DNA from: Cenococcum geophilum 1.58
Taxonomy: Eukaryota; Ascomycota; Dothideomycetes; Gloniales; Gloniaceae
NCBI GenBank assembly: GCA_001692895.1
Contig: KV748224.1
Span: forward strand, 1,240,001-1,304,000
Direction: 5' to 3'
DNA length: 64,000 bases
In this document: positions 13,038 to 24,149 of the stretch, piece by piece
How positions within the stretch are numbered: position 1 is the stretch's first letter
How the letters are laid out: every line of letters starts with the position of its first letter
Made by a program: the position numbers and the translations under genes
The notes under the pieces: generated by a model
Seen by the model: only the letters and a program-made list of their open reading frames with translations
Told to the model about the DNA's origin: nothing
The model's database searches: none

Positions 13038-13173
13038 TCTTAAATGCTAAGCCCTATTATATAACGTTATTTTAAGCCTTTAGCGATACCCCCCTTTTTT
13101 TTCTTTTTTATACCTTAAGTGTCTCTTTTATATATATATAGTAACCACAGCGTCGCCGGAGCTCCGCCTCTAT

Positions 13174-13380
13174 AAGAGGGGGGGTAGTGTTACGGAACCC
13201 TACCGCAGGGGCCTCTATAGGAGAGCCCCGTGCTCTCGCGTATACCTCGCGTACAGCTTATATCAGCTACGCGTAGGTATATTACCTCCTTACGCCCTTA
13301 ACCCTTACGATCGATTGCGTAATGTTTTATAGACTCCTTAAATACATACGCTTTGTAGCTACTGCCCTTGTCCTGTAATA
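13174..13380 (+). repeat. E4 polypurine tract and 3' LTR
   Basis: A purine run with seven G (13174-13187) immediately precedes TGTTACGGAACCC at 13188, the expected polypurine primer next to a 3' LTR; this fixes the plus orientation. The LTR right end is placed at 13380 after TCCTGTAATA, a likely RIP form of TCCTGTAACA, giving 193 bp. The partner LTR is outside the window, so the right border rests only on the terminal inverted repeat. Confidence 0.75.
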
Positions 13381-13913
13381 TAGCCTATAGGGTTCCTACC
13401 CTACCTTTTTTAGGAGAAGGAGGCTCTAAGCTTCTAAAAGAAGAAATTGAGACTTTTAATCCTATAAGGATATAAGGACTACCTAGATAGATCTTATCTA
13501 GTGTAAAAAGACACAATCTATAGACCAGATTTGGCTCNATAGTTTTTACTATANAGAANGAAGAAAAAAGACAAGAAANCCTTAAGNAAAAAGANATATT
13601 AATTNNAGGTACAGCTACTAAGGTAGTAAAATACCTTAAAGTCTCTCCTACTACGCAGTGTAATAGCTGCCAAAAATTTGGCCATATAGGAGATAGATGC
13701 TCTACTAGGGCCTGTAGGTATTGTGCGGCTGTATATCTATTTAAAGACCACTGCTGTCCTACCTGCTTAATAAGCGGCAGGCCTTGCAAGCATACCACCC
13801 CTCTTTGCATTAATTGTAAAGAAAAACACTTTGCTAATAGTAAAGACTGTGAGAATCTTAGAGCGGCTAAACTAGTACATAGTACTAGCGTAGAAGATTC
13901 TATGGAAGAATAA
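13381..13913 (+). pseudogene. Tad1-like LINE ORF1, C-terminal zinc-knuckle part
   Basis: Plus-strand nucleic-acid-binding ORF1 of a non-LTR retrotransposon. The frame is open without a stop from 13524 to TAA at 13911-13913 (129 codons, a few ambiguous). Seen in order: TRFGSIVFTI and a Glu/Lys-rich stretch, ILI.GTATKVVKYLKV, then knuckle one CNSCQKFGHIGDRC, a Cys-rich middle (CRYCAA, HCCPTC), and knuckle three CINCKEKHFANSKDC. This order is typical of Tad-clade ORF1. It lacks a start codon, is cut on the left at the E4 LTR, and is far less RIP-damaged than its neighbours. Ambiguous bases cluster at 13538-13606. No ORF2 follows. Confidence 0.8.
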
Positions 13914-14225
13914 AATTAATAGGAGTCTAGAAGGAGGTAACTCCTACTAGGCTTCTGGGTAAAAAGATAGTAGAGAGCAAAAGGATAAAAATAAGTTGCA
14001 AAAGGACAGAGACAGGGGTTAGGATTTCTTATAGTTTTTCTTACCATTTTCTTATTCCCTAGTAGTTGTAGTATCTTAGTATTTTACTAGGAAACTATAA
14101 ACTCCTAATTTAGGGGTTTATAAACTATTAGGATATAGCTACTAGTACATATTAAGCTGCCTAGAAAGGATTTATGTATATAGAACTATAGCGCCATAGC
14201 CCAGAGGCTGCATGCGCAGTATTAT
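13914..14225. other. Junction between LINE fragment and E5, no gene recognised
   Basis: Starts with a Lys/Arg/Gln-rich continuation that could be the tail of LINE ORF1, then becomes AT-rich. I do not find an endonuclease domain of LINE ORF2, nor an LTR for E5. The exact junction is not visible. Confidence 0.4.
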
Positions 14226-15230
14226 ACGTAGTATAATACAACGGATATAAAATAAAAAAAATAAAAAACGTCGACTTCTGTTCCTAACCTAAATCCACTA
14301 CCTTAGAGCATCCCATTAGAGTACTTAGAGGGTAGCTTAAGGCATCTAAACCTTAAGCGGAAGGCTACTAATATAATAGGCGCTTTATTAAAACGGGGCG
14401 TTAAAATAGAGAAGATTGCTTTATATTATAGTAAGAGCATATAAGAGTACTAAGACTTCCGTAATAGCTTAAAGCTAGCATTCCGCCTAGAGCTTAACGC
14501 ATTCGCGGATAAGGATACTAAAGTTGCGTTTACTATATAATATATAAAGGGGACCAACTAAACCCTTTAGCTATAATATAAAGATAACCATTTAGATATA
14601 TAGTTTACCTAGGAGGAGCTAATGGAATTCCTACTTAACTAGATTAAAAGTCCTATTAATTAAGAACTCTATATAGCCCTAATATATATAAGGGCAATGC
14701 AGCGAACCGATTAACCTATAAATAAGTTTACTGCTTACCTAACCTCCTTAGAAGTATAAATTAATCCTCCCTGTAATATAAAGCATCTAATAATATACCT
14801 ATTCGCGAAGCTACGGCTAAAGCTATAGCTTGCGGTTACTAACTACTAGAAATTTCTATAAACTTAAGATTAGCTAGTTTCCCTAGCTGCCCTATTAAAG
14901 GAAAACCAGAAGAGCGTAAGCGCCCTATAGGCTAGAAGTAATAGGCGCGCCGCGAACTTAAATATAAAGACTACCCTATTAGGTAACTTAGGGAAAGCGG
15001 ACTCTAAAACTACCGCTAGTAACATAACGGCGGGGCGAAGTAGTACCGCTAGGGGTTTAACCCAACCTAAGGGGAACTGCAAAAATTATAGTAAGCTAGG
15101 ATATTAGTAGCAATAGTGCCTAGAGCTATAATAGTACTAGCCGCCGCTAAGTAGCGTAAACGCTATCTCTATGCTAGGAAAAGGCAGGCGCCTTTAAAGC
15201 CCCTTATACCCATAGGGCGTAAGCTACTAC
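14226..15230 (+). pseudogene. gag: E5 gag
   Basis: Plus-strand gag relic. Visible in one frame: KTSTSVPNLNPLPQSIPLEY (an AT-rich stretch here codes Lys), GALLKRGVKIEKIALYY, LAFRLELNAFADKDTKVAFT, the gag-like SPINQELYIAL, and INKFTAYLTSLE. A damaged zinc knuckle follows at about 15072-15122 (NCKNYSKLGY, then Cys). Downstream is an Arg-rich stretch with SPLIPIGRKLLL. Stops are TAG/TAA. Confidence 0.75.
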
Positions 15231-15279
15231 TAGATTATAAGGAAGCTATTACTGTTTTAGGGGAAGTCCTATCTAAGCA

Positions 15280-17250
15280 GACCTAGAAGGAGACCTTAGT
15301 AATGCTTAATCTTAGCGCCGAAGTAAATGTAATTAATTAGCGATTTATAATAGAGTGTAACTTTAAAATACTAAATGTAGAATTGCCTACCTATTCCTAG
15401 TTAAATAAAACTTAGGCATATTGCTATAAAGCCTATAAGGTACTACTAAGAATAAAGAATAGTTAGGGTAGGATTAGGGAAGTAACCCTTGTCTACTATA
15501 GAATAGCTAACGCATCCCCTACTATTACCCTAGGTATACCGGAGTTAAAGAAGGCCTAATTTCTTATTAACTATAAGGTAAAGGCGTAGCGATAGAAGCT
15601 AGATAGCTTATCCCTATTACTATAAACCCCTAAGGGTTTTATAAAGTCTCTCTAAAGGGAATCTAGGGTCTTTGCCCTAGTAATTACTGGATTAATACTT
15701 AGTAAGTAAGACAATAACAGCTTACTAGTTCTTCCCCTACAGTTAAAAGAAGTTAGTAATATCTTTTTATATAAGGAATCAGGGAAGCTACCCCAATACT
15801 ATTAGGGCGACTATGCTATTAACCTAGAAGAGGGATAGGAGGTTCTATATAGACCGCTTTATAACCTCTTAGTTAAGAAGCTAGAGGTACTAAGGAAGTA
15901 CTTAGACAACGCCTTAGCTAAAGGCTAGATCTAACTAAGTACTAGTTCTATAGGGGTACCTATCCTATTTATACCTAAAAAGGATAGGAAGCTGTGGCTC
16001 TGTATAGACTATAGAGGCCTTAATAAGGTGACGATTAAGAATTGTCTCGCACTACTATTAATTAGCGAAACCTTAGACCGCTTAGTAGGTTCTAAAATCT
16101 TTACTAAGTTAGACCTAATAAATGCGTATTACTGCCTTTGTATCCATTAGGGCGATAAGTAAAAGATAGTGTTCTATATACGTTACGGTCACTTTAAATA
16201 TTTAGTTTTACCTTTTAGGCTAACTAACGGACTAGTGACCTTTTAGGGCTATATTAATCGAGCCTTATTAGGACTAGTAGATGTCTTCTATATAGTCTAC
16301 CTTAATAATATTCTAATTTTCTCTAAAAATCTAGAGGAACACTGGCGCTACGTACTAGAAGTGCTATGTAGGTTATAGTAATACCAACTATATACAAACC
16401 TTAAGAAGTATAGGTTTAGCGTACAAGAGGTTAAATTCCTAGGATATATTATTAGTCCTAAAGGCGTAGTAATAGATCCTAGCTAGGTAGAAGCCATTAC
16501 TAAATAGAAGAGCCCCTAATCCTATAGGGATATCTAAGTCTTTTTAGGTTTTACTAACTTCTATTACTAGTTTATCTATAAATACTTAATTATTATAAAG
16601 CCTATTACTAATCTCCTAAAGGGAGTAAAGAACGGCCGTAAAACTGGGCCTTTTAGTTAGCTAGAAGAGGCGGAGTAGGCAATACACTAGCTCTACAACG
16701 CCTTTACGACGGCGCCACTCCTATAATACTATACGCTGGGGTTACTAATATAATTAGAGACTGATGCCTTAATATAAGGCCTGGCAGCTATTATATTATA
16801 GCTATTTAAAGACGGCCTTTGGTATCTAATAGCTTTTTAGTCTAGGAAGCTTTCGCTAGTAGAGCGTAATTATAAGACCTATAATTAAGAGCTACTAGCT
16901 ATCGTAGAGGCTTTTAAGCATTAGAGATACTATATTAAGGGGCTATTAAGCCAACTAGAAGTGCTTATAGATTATAATAATCTAAAGGGTTTTATAAAAG
17001 CCCTTAATAGACGGCAAGCTAGATAGGCTATAGCATTAGCTGACTATAACTTTATTATTAAGCATAGGGCGGGAAAAATAAACCCCGTAGACGTGCTATT
17101 AAGGCAACCCCTAGGCGCAGGGGGTCCGCTAAAAGAAGATACTATACTACTATTGCTTTAAAGAACTTTAGAAATATAGGGCTACTAACCTAAAGTAAAA
17201 GTCCTATTAGGTATATAAGAAAGCGAGCCTTCTATAAAGGTGTTATTTTT
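15280..17250 (+). pseudogene. pol: E5 pol, first part: protease, RT, RNase H
   Basis: Plus-strand pol relic. Protease region at 15295-15420 (LVMLNLSAEVNVINQRFI; catalytic Asp changed to Asn, a G-to-A change). RT at 15830-16560: [46 protein letters not shown], and the catalytic box at 16298-16309 is YLNN instead of YLDD, again G-to-A. RNase H at about 16740-17110 (ETDALIQGLAAIIL, SRKLSLVERNYKTYN, ELLAIVEAFKH). The reading frame runs up to the E6 insertion point. Confidence 0.88.
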
Positions 17251-17265
17251 ATAGCTATAAGCTAG

Positions 17266-17479
17266 TATAAGGGGATCTTGTAAACAGGGGGCTATAAGGA
17301 CACGATTAGAACAGGATAGATTAGTAAGAAAGATGAATCCTTAAGGAGGTAAGGCCTCTGGGATCGTGGAGACTATATACTATAGGCACGTACCTCTAGT
17401 ACGTAACTAGCGACTATCTAAGGGGCGTCCGGGGGTTATCCTAAGGGCAACCTAAGGTGTCCCAATAATATCCCTTACA
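17266..17479 (-). repeat. E6 3' LTR
   Basis: 214 bp, ends TATAAGGGG (RIP form of TGTAAGGGG) and CCCTTACA, inverted termini. Target duplication GCTAG at 17261-17265. Differences from the other LTR are mostly C/T and G/A. Confidence 0.92.
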
Positions 17480-17481
17480 TT

Positions 17482-17496
17482 ACCCCCCCCCTTCTT
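17482..17496 (-). other. E6 polypurine tract
   Basis: A C-run followed by TTCTTACGG on the plus strand, i.e. purines with a G-run on the minus strand, directly upstream of the 3' LTR. This is the usual primer site for plus-strand DNA synthesis in an LTR retrotransposon. Confidence 0.7.
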
Positions 17497-18619
17497 ACGG
17501 TTGGCCCCTAATCGCTATTACCTTGCGGTAGGGAGATTATAAGGGCTTATCCTAGAAGAGGTTCGGAGAGATATTAAAGAGGTGTTGGTATACCGCTGTA
17601 TATTATCTATCTATCTAACCCCTGCTTTAAACTCCTAAAAAACCTTAATAAGGAAAAAACATAACTAGGAAAAAGATATAAGGATTGCTAAAAGACCTAT
17701 TAGAAGCCTACTAGAAGTATGCTAGTAACTACCTAGGCTAATATAGGGATTTTTATGCAACTTTGCTTTTAAGCCTTTATACCGGTCTATAATTAATTAT
17801 AAGTATTATAGGCAATTTAGTGTTTTAGTATAGTTCCGTAGAACCTTTTAGTATAGGATTTAATATATAGAGCCTTGACTTGACGTTGTCTTTAACTATT
17901 AAGATATAATCTGTAATCGTTTTATATAATCCTCTACGTTACTAATACATTGTTCCTGTATCTACCCTTAGGCTATTAGATGCGGTTAAGGTATTAATTA
18001 GTTAATTAAGGAGACTTATCTCCTAAGATTTAGTATATATGCTTTTAAATCTAATAGTCCTGTGCTATATATTTAGCGTAGCTCTACTGCCTAGTAAATA
18101 GGAGGGACTCTTCGCAATAGCACCTATAGCTATTATACGACTGTTAAGAACGTCTATAATATTATTCTTTAATACTATAGTATTGTTTTAGGTATAATTT
18201 AACCCATATGCGTCTTTAATTAATGTCTTAATTGCCTTCCCCCGGCCGCGTACTTAGTTTTTTATAAGGAAGTAATAGTCAGATAATATATGCTTGTATT
18301 TCCTTCCTTCTAAATAACGCTATTATAACGGAGTTATATCGGCAAGGTTGCGGCTATTTACTAAAAGGGTATTAAAAGGTAAAGTATAAAGACACCTTGC
18401 TTATCGAGCTGCTCCTTTTCTTAAATACCTTACTTCTCGCCATCAACCGTCGTCCAATTTTAGACATATCTTTGATATATTATTAAGATTTTCTTCTTTT
18501 TCATTAATAATTTAATATGCCTCTTCGTTCTCCTGCTAACTGCTCTTTTAAGTAAATTCTATAGTATATCCTAGCCCTACCTTTATATATAGAACCCTAA
18601 CCCCTACTAACCCGTAACT

Positions 18620-19790
18620 AGTACTAGTCCTACTTAAATAATTTTACCTGCACGTCTTTAAAAGACTAGAAATCTAATAATAGGATTCTAGAGGCTTATA
18701 ATAAGACGTACTGCATTAGATCTAATACCTTTAGTCCTTATAATCGATGTATGCGTACTAAGAGCGGTAGTTACATTAAGGTGAGCTTTTCTATTCTTAA
18801 TAGATTTCCATTACTAACTTTAAGCTTTAATAGCCTAGGCCTAAGTGGCAACGTTCCTTTAATATCTTTAACTACTATATCGCCTGGGCTCTTTTTTATT
18901 CCGGTATAAATGCTAAATAACTTAGCCAAATTTAAGACTATGCCACGGCCATCTATGCTGCCTATAATTCCTAGTAAGCTAGCTAGTAACGCCTAATATA
19001 AGAGTAAGGTTAGTATACTAAGGATAGGGTACGGGATAGGGGTAATAAGAAGAAGGTCGCTGTCTACTATAGGAAGGAGTTTATGTATACGTGTTAAGTT
19101 TTAAAAGAGCATAATATAATACGCTATTAGGTAGGTTACCCTTCAGATACCTAGCGGATAGGTGACTAATAGTTACTATAGTAAGGTCTTAGTAGTTCTG
19201 GACTATACTAGCTAGCCAATATCTCTGTTTATTCTAGGCTTAAGCGTATCTTTATTAACTATAAGCTTACGCCGTAAGAGCTTTATTAGTATTGGTTTGG
19301 ACCTAATATTAGTGTTAAGTATTTAAGGATCTCTGCCCTAGCTATACCTTATTATCCTACCCCTATTTTTATGCCTACTTATACCCCTACTAAGGGGTCT
19401 AGATCCTATTCTTATTAGCCATTACTTAATAGCCTAATAGATACTAATTCTACTCCTAATAATAATAAGGCATAGTGGTTTTTTAGATTGGGCATTTATG
19501 GTTTAGACTTTTAGGATTTGTTCTTATATATAGTAGTAATTAAGGACCTTAATTAGGTGCTTAGAAAGGCCTTATAAGCCCTAGGAACAATATTCCTGGT
19601 ATAGATTAATAAATAGGAATATAATTCTAGCAAAATGCCCTATTAACTCTATACTATATACGTAAAAAGGCTAAGGACCTATCCTGCCTTAGGCCGTAGC
19701 CCTATCCCTATAGTTTCCGGAGCCTGTCCGTTCTATATCCAATTTAACCTATTTACTCTTTTTACGAGCTTTCTTTATAGGTCGCGATAA
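18620..19790 (+). pseudogene. Antisense accessory reading frame of E6
   Basis: A plus-strand frame opposite to E6 pol, between chromodomain and 3' LTR. In one frame, with stops only at RIP-type codons, it reads KDRVRDRGNKKKVAVYYRKE (about 19030-19090), then KRIFINYKLTPQELYQYWFG, a Pro/Thr-rich linker (PIFMPTYTPTKGSRSYSYQP), then WFFRLGIYGLDFQDLFLYIV and a helical end with LNQVLRKALQALGTI. An upstream segment near 18712-18775 has spaced Cys (TYCIRSNTFSPYNRCMR). It looks protein-coding by composition, but I recognise no family. Placement mirrors the antisense frame in E1/E2. Confidence 0.45.
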
Positions 19791-19849
19791 TACTATAGTA
19801 TTAAAGCGCTTTCTATAACTTGTAGATTATAGACCTTAGTCCTAATATT

Positions 19850-22800
19850 CTTTTAGAATATCTTTGTAATAATTGAGGTGATCCTCTAGTTCCTATATAG
19901 AGTCCTTAGTAGGCTAGCCTAGCCATTTAACTTTAAATTAAAGCTTGTTCTTGACAGACTTATAGTATAGTATAGCTTTAACCTTATACCACTCGCCTAC
20001 CACCTTAGGGTGTTTAATTGGGCCTAGACGGAAGTTCTTTTCTAGTGGTGGTCTATACTATAGCTCTAGTAGGTTTATATGAAATACTAGATATACATGG
20101 GCTATAAATAGGGGTAGCTAGAGACGATAGGCTAGCTTGCTAATTTATTCCTTAACTTAGAAGGGACCTAGGTATCTTATATTAAGCTTCTTTAATAGTT
20201 AACGGGTCTTAATATTTGTTAAACGTAATAGAACCTTATTGCTTACTCCGAAATGCTTATCCTAGTGCTTGCGGTTATACTAAAGTCTCTACTGCTTTTA
20301 GGCATCTTATAGGCTCTGCTTTGTATACTTTTATTACTCCTCCTATTCCTAAAGGTATCCTTATACTCTTTAGTAGATGTCTTTAAACTTTCCAGTAGGA
20401 TCCTATAACTAATTATATGGCCTTAGCTAGTAATTATTAGGTATATTATTAAATCCAAATAGTTAAACGCTATAGGCAATCTAGATTAGTATATACTTAT
20501 ATAATATATATTGCTTTGAATTATAAGCATACTCCGTATACGGAAGTAGCTTATACTAGTTGTCTTACTAGTAGTTTAAATACATCCGTAGGTAAAACTC
20601 CAGTTCCTAGTTCTAGCGTTTTATTTACCCGTCTGTTTATAAATAGAAAGCTATACTATAATGGTGGTCTATCTTTAAATGGAAGCATAGGTCCAACTAG
20701 TACTAGCTTATAAAGACGCTGCCCCTATTAGTAATAATAGAGTACGGCTAATCTACTTTAAGAAAGCATTTCTCCTTAATTAGGTTGGCTAGCGCTTATA
20801 CGTTAATTGTCTTATTAATAAGAAGGTATTAGACGTACTTTAAAAACCTATTAATAAGTACGAGGACCGAATTGTATATTTATCCTTAGCTATCTTTAAA
20901 TGGTGGGAGATCCGTAATAAAGTCTATAGCGTAATATTGCTATAGCTTACTGGCGGGGGAAACTGATTTAAGTAGACCCTATGGCTTATACCTGCGGATC
21001 TTATATACTTAACACTTCTTATAATAGCTAATGTACTCCTTTACTTCCCAATTAAGCCTTAGCTAATAGTATTTACGTTAAAGTAATTCTACTATTTTTA
21101 CTTAACTATAGTAGCCGCCTAGAGAATTATCGTAATTCTTTATAAGAATCTTCTATTATAGATTTGCTTTTTATGGCACCCAAACCTTACTACCTCTATA
21201 TAGTAGGCCCATTAGGTTTAGTTCCTAATAGTAGCGCCTAGCAGCTTTTTTTCCGTTACGTTTCCGGTCTACTTCTGTATTAAGGATAGTATAGAAAGCG
21301 TCCCTCTATTACACCTTACGGATAAGATCTATTAACCTTTTAAATGGTTCCTAGGTAAAAGCTATTTTATTCTATACTACTCTAAGTATAAAACTAGATA
21401 GTACTATAGATCTTATAACTTTTTAATGCGCGTATATTAGGAAGGCCGCTATAAGGTTAAAGTCCTTTAGTTATTATAGGGCTCCGAGTTCCAATTACTC
21501 TATAGCTTCGCTATTAGTTTAAGGGGATAGCTTAGTAATTAAGGATAGTGTATTACTAGGTTCCGAGAATGTATTAGGGACGTCCTATCTAGGTATATTT
21601 AGACCCTTATTAGTAACAGACCGGGTACTAGCTAGAACGTTAGTAGAAACCAATAGGGCTTATACCGCCTAAGACTTAGTATATAGAGCTATAGGTGCTT
21701 AAGTATCCTATACCTAGAGCTTGTTCTATAATATAGGGAGTAAGATATTTATTATCTATTTTCCTTCTCCCGTTTTAAAGCCTTTNGTATAGTCTGGCCG
21801 TTNTNANGGTCTATTANTNGGGTTNTTTTCCCCTAGCTTATATTTAATCTTAAAATTAAATCGCGCAAGCTCCTTTACCTATTTAGCTTATTAAGGTATA
21901 AGCTCCTTTATAGTTATAAAGTAGTATAAATTATAGTAATCTAAGAGCATACGAGTGGTATTGCTCACGTGCTTAAGGTAGTATTACTACTATTTAGAGC
22001 AGTTAACTATAGCTAGTAGTTCCTTATTATGGGTATAATACCTAACTTTAGGTCCCTAGAATTTTCTACTATAAAATGCTACTAGTCTCTAATAGAGCTA
22101 GGTAGCGTCCGAATGCCTATTAGGTTATAGTAGAATACTAATAAGGGCAAAATTTAATGCATTAGTAATTATTATTAATAGCTAATCTAGGTTAAAATGC
22201 CGTAGTAATAGAGTTTCCGTAAACCTTACGCGAAGTTTCTAAAAGGCCTTTTAAACCTTTCTAGGCTATAACCATAGCTCATACTATTTAGTTAGTCCCT
22301 TTTTAGTTTTCTTCCTTACCGCCTTTAAGCTTTTTNCTCCTTAGGTTANGTCTTANNAAGCTTCNNTAATATAGTTANATAGGTATTANGNNACGTNTAA
22401 GTAGTTATAAATAAAGCGCCTATAGAAATTGGCAAAGCCTAGAAATACTTAAATATCCTAGTAGCTCTTTAGCTCTGGCTACTCTTAAATTATCTATACC
22501 AGTACTAGGTTTATAACTATACTTATAGGCGTTATAATATAACCTAGGAACTTAACCTGCTTAGTATTAAAGATATACTTTAACGCCTTAGCATAGAGGC
22601 CCTAATTATCTAAATATTCCAGTACTTCGCGGACGTGTTACTTATATTAATCCTCGTCTTTTAAGTAGATTAAGATATTATCTAAATAGACGACGTATAT
22701 GCGGTTAACTAGTCCCCCTAAGGCTCTATAAATATACGATTGGAATATTATAGGCGTATTGGCTAGCCTAAAAGGCATTACTAAATACTTAAAGTGGCCG

Positions 22801-24000
22801 TATTGGGTCTTAAAAGTGGTCTTTTACTTATCCCCTTCTTGAATACAGAGCCTATAATAGGCGTCTTATAAATCTAGCTTTATAAAGATCTTCGCCCTAG
22901 ATAGTTAATCTAGCATTTTACTAACCAGTAGTAGTAGGTAACAGTTTTTAATTGTAATCTTATTAAGACCGCGATAGTCTATGTATAGCCTTATAGTCCT
23001 ATCTAGTTTTAGGATAAAAAGGATTAGCGCGCCTACCAGTAACTTATTAAGCTAGATTTACCCCTTTTCTAGTAACCCATTAAGGTACTCCTATAGGATC
23101 TTAAGCTCTTTACGTGAGAGGTTATAGATAAAAAGGGTTAGCAGTTATTTACCTTCTTCTAGATTAATTATATAATCGTACTCTAAGTTCTGCGGTAGGA
23201 CTTTAGCTCTCCTGCCCGAAAATACCCTTAGTAAGTCCCTTAGGCCTACTAGAATATTTAATAAATTAGGGTCGCGTTTATCCTCCGCATTATTGTTATA
23301 TAGGTTTTAAAGCTCCCTTAAGATACTTACAGGCAGCGTTGTGCGCTATAGTAGTTACTTGTATATAGTTGCTACTATATATTAAACCGTTATATATAGT
23401 AGCCAGTAAAGGGTAGGGAATTCTTTAATACAACGTTTAAGGTATTAAAGTATACTCTTCGCGTATTGCTTAAGCCAGAGTAACCCATAGCGGTTAAAGT
23501 ATCTTATAAGATCTTTAAGATCGCCGCCTCCCTATAATGTCTCCGCGACCTATCTAGTAGTTCCCTATAGGGCCTCTATTATAAAGGGGTTATTACCTAT
23601 ACTAGGCTCTATACCTATCTTGCTATTAAATAGGGGTTAGATCTAATACTCCTTTAGGTATAGAGCGTACACTATTTCGCCTAGGGCTATATTCTCTAGG
23701 ATATCCTTTAGGCTTATTAGTAATATACACCCTTCTAAATCTTTATCGTTCCACTATTTAAAGGCTTCTATTTTAAAGCGTATTTTAAAATCTACTTTTA
23801 TAAGCTAAGGGTATCTAAGGATAAGGTTATAACCTATAAAGTTAGCCGCCCAGAAGGGTTATGGGCCAACTACCCTAGTGCGGTTATATATGTCGGCCGC
23901 TAACACTATAAGCTTATAGGTACTGTGTAGTTTAATCCAATACTTATCTAGGAAGCCTATAATAAGTTTCCGCCACCTTTACAATAGGATAAGTTTATGC
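19850..24000 (-). pseudogene. pol: E6 pol: protease, RT, RNase H, integrase, chromodomain
   Basis: Minus-strand pol relic. RT at about 23140-22420: [50 protein letters not shown], and YVVYLDNILIYL, where the second catalytic Asp is Asn. RNase H at about 22250-21850, integrase at about 21700-20450, and a chromodomain at 19990-19860 (KSVKNKLQFKVKWLGQPTK, ELEDHL). The protease lies upstream at about 23900-23650. Ambiguous bases at 21786-21838 and 22336-22395 fall in the RNase H/integrase part. Many TAG/TAA stops. Confidence 0.86.
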
Positions 24001-24149
24001 TCTTTTACTAAATTATATTATATAAGATTGATTTTAACGCTGCTATTATGTAGTGCTTAGAACTAATATACCTTACCTATAGGGAGTATTATTTTTAGCT
24101 TAATAGTAATACGGAGAGTCTTTCTTTCTATATCTTGCCCTAGTTATAG

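Larger units (their letters stand above)
7371..13380 (+). mobile_element. E4: Ty3/gypsy retrotransposon, 5' end outside window
   Basis: Plus-strand gypsy relic with gag, protease, RT, RNase H, integrase, chromodomain-like C-terminus, polypurine tract and 3' LTR. It is cut at its left by insertion of E1 into gag, so the 5' LTR and gag start lie beyond the window. Its right border is the 3' LTR (13188-13380). It is a different family from E1/E2 by LTR and protein sequence. Ambiguous bases occur at 8452, 9759-9764 and 9946. Confidence 0.9.
14226..17265 (+). mobile_element. E5: Ty3/gypsy element, left part (gag to RNase H)
   Basis: Plus-strand gypsy relic cut by E6 after RNase H. The target duplication GCTAG at 17261-17265 recurs at 26146-26150 on the far side of E6, and the integrase expected next in order is found there (26470-27340). 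No LTR was recognised at the left end. Confidence 0.85.

Noticed and set aside
13385..13810. 141-codon minus-strand open stretch.
   Set aside because: Mirror image of the plus-strand LINE ORF1 zinc-knuckle frame, which has the recognisable Cys/His spacing.
14247..14268. A-rich run that looks like a LINE poly(A) tail after the ORF1 fragment.
   Set aside because: It lies in frame inside the E5 gag relic (Lys-rich codons leading into TSTSVPNLNPLPQS), so it is coding-derived sequence, not a tail.
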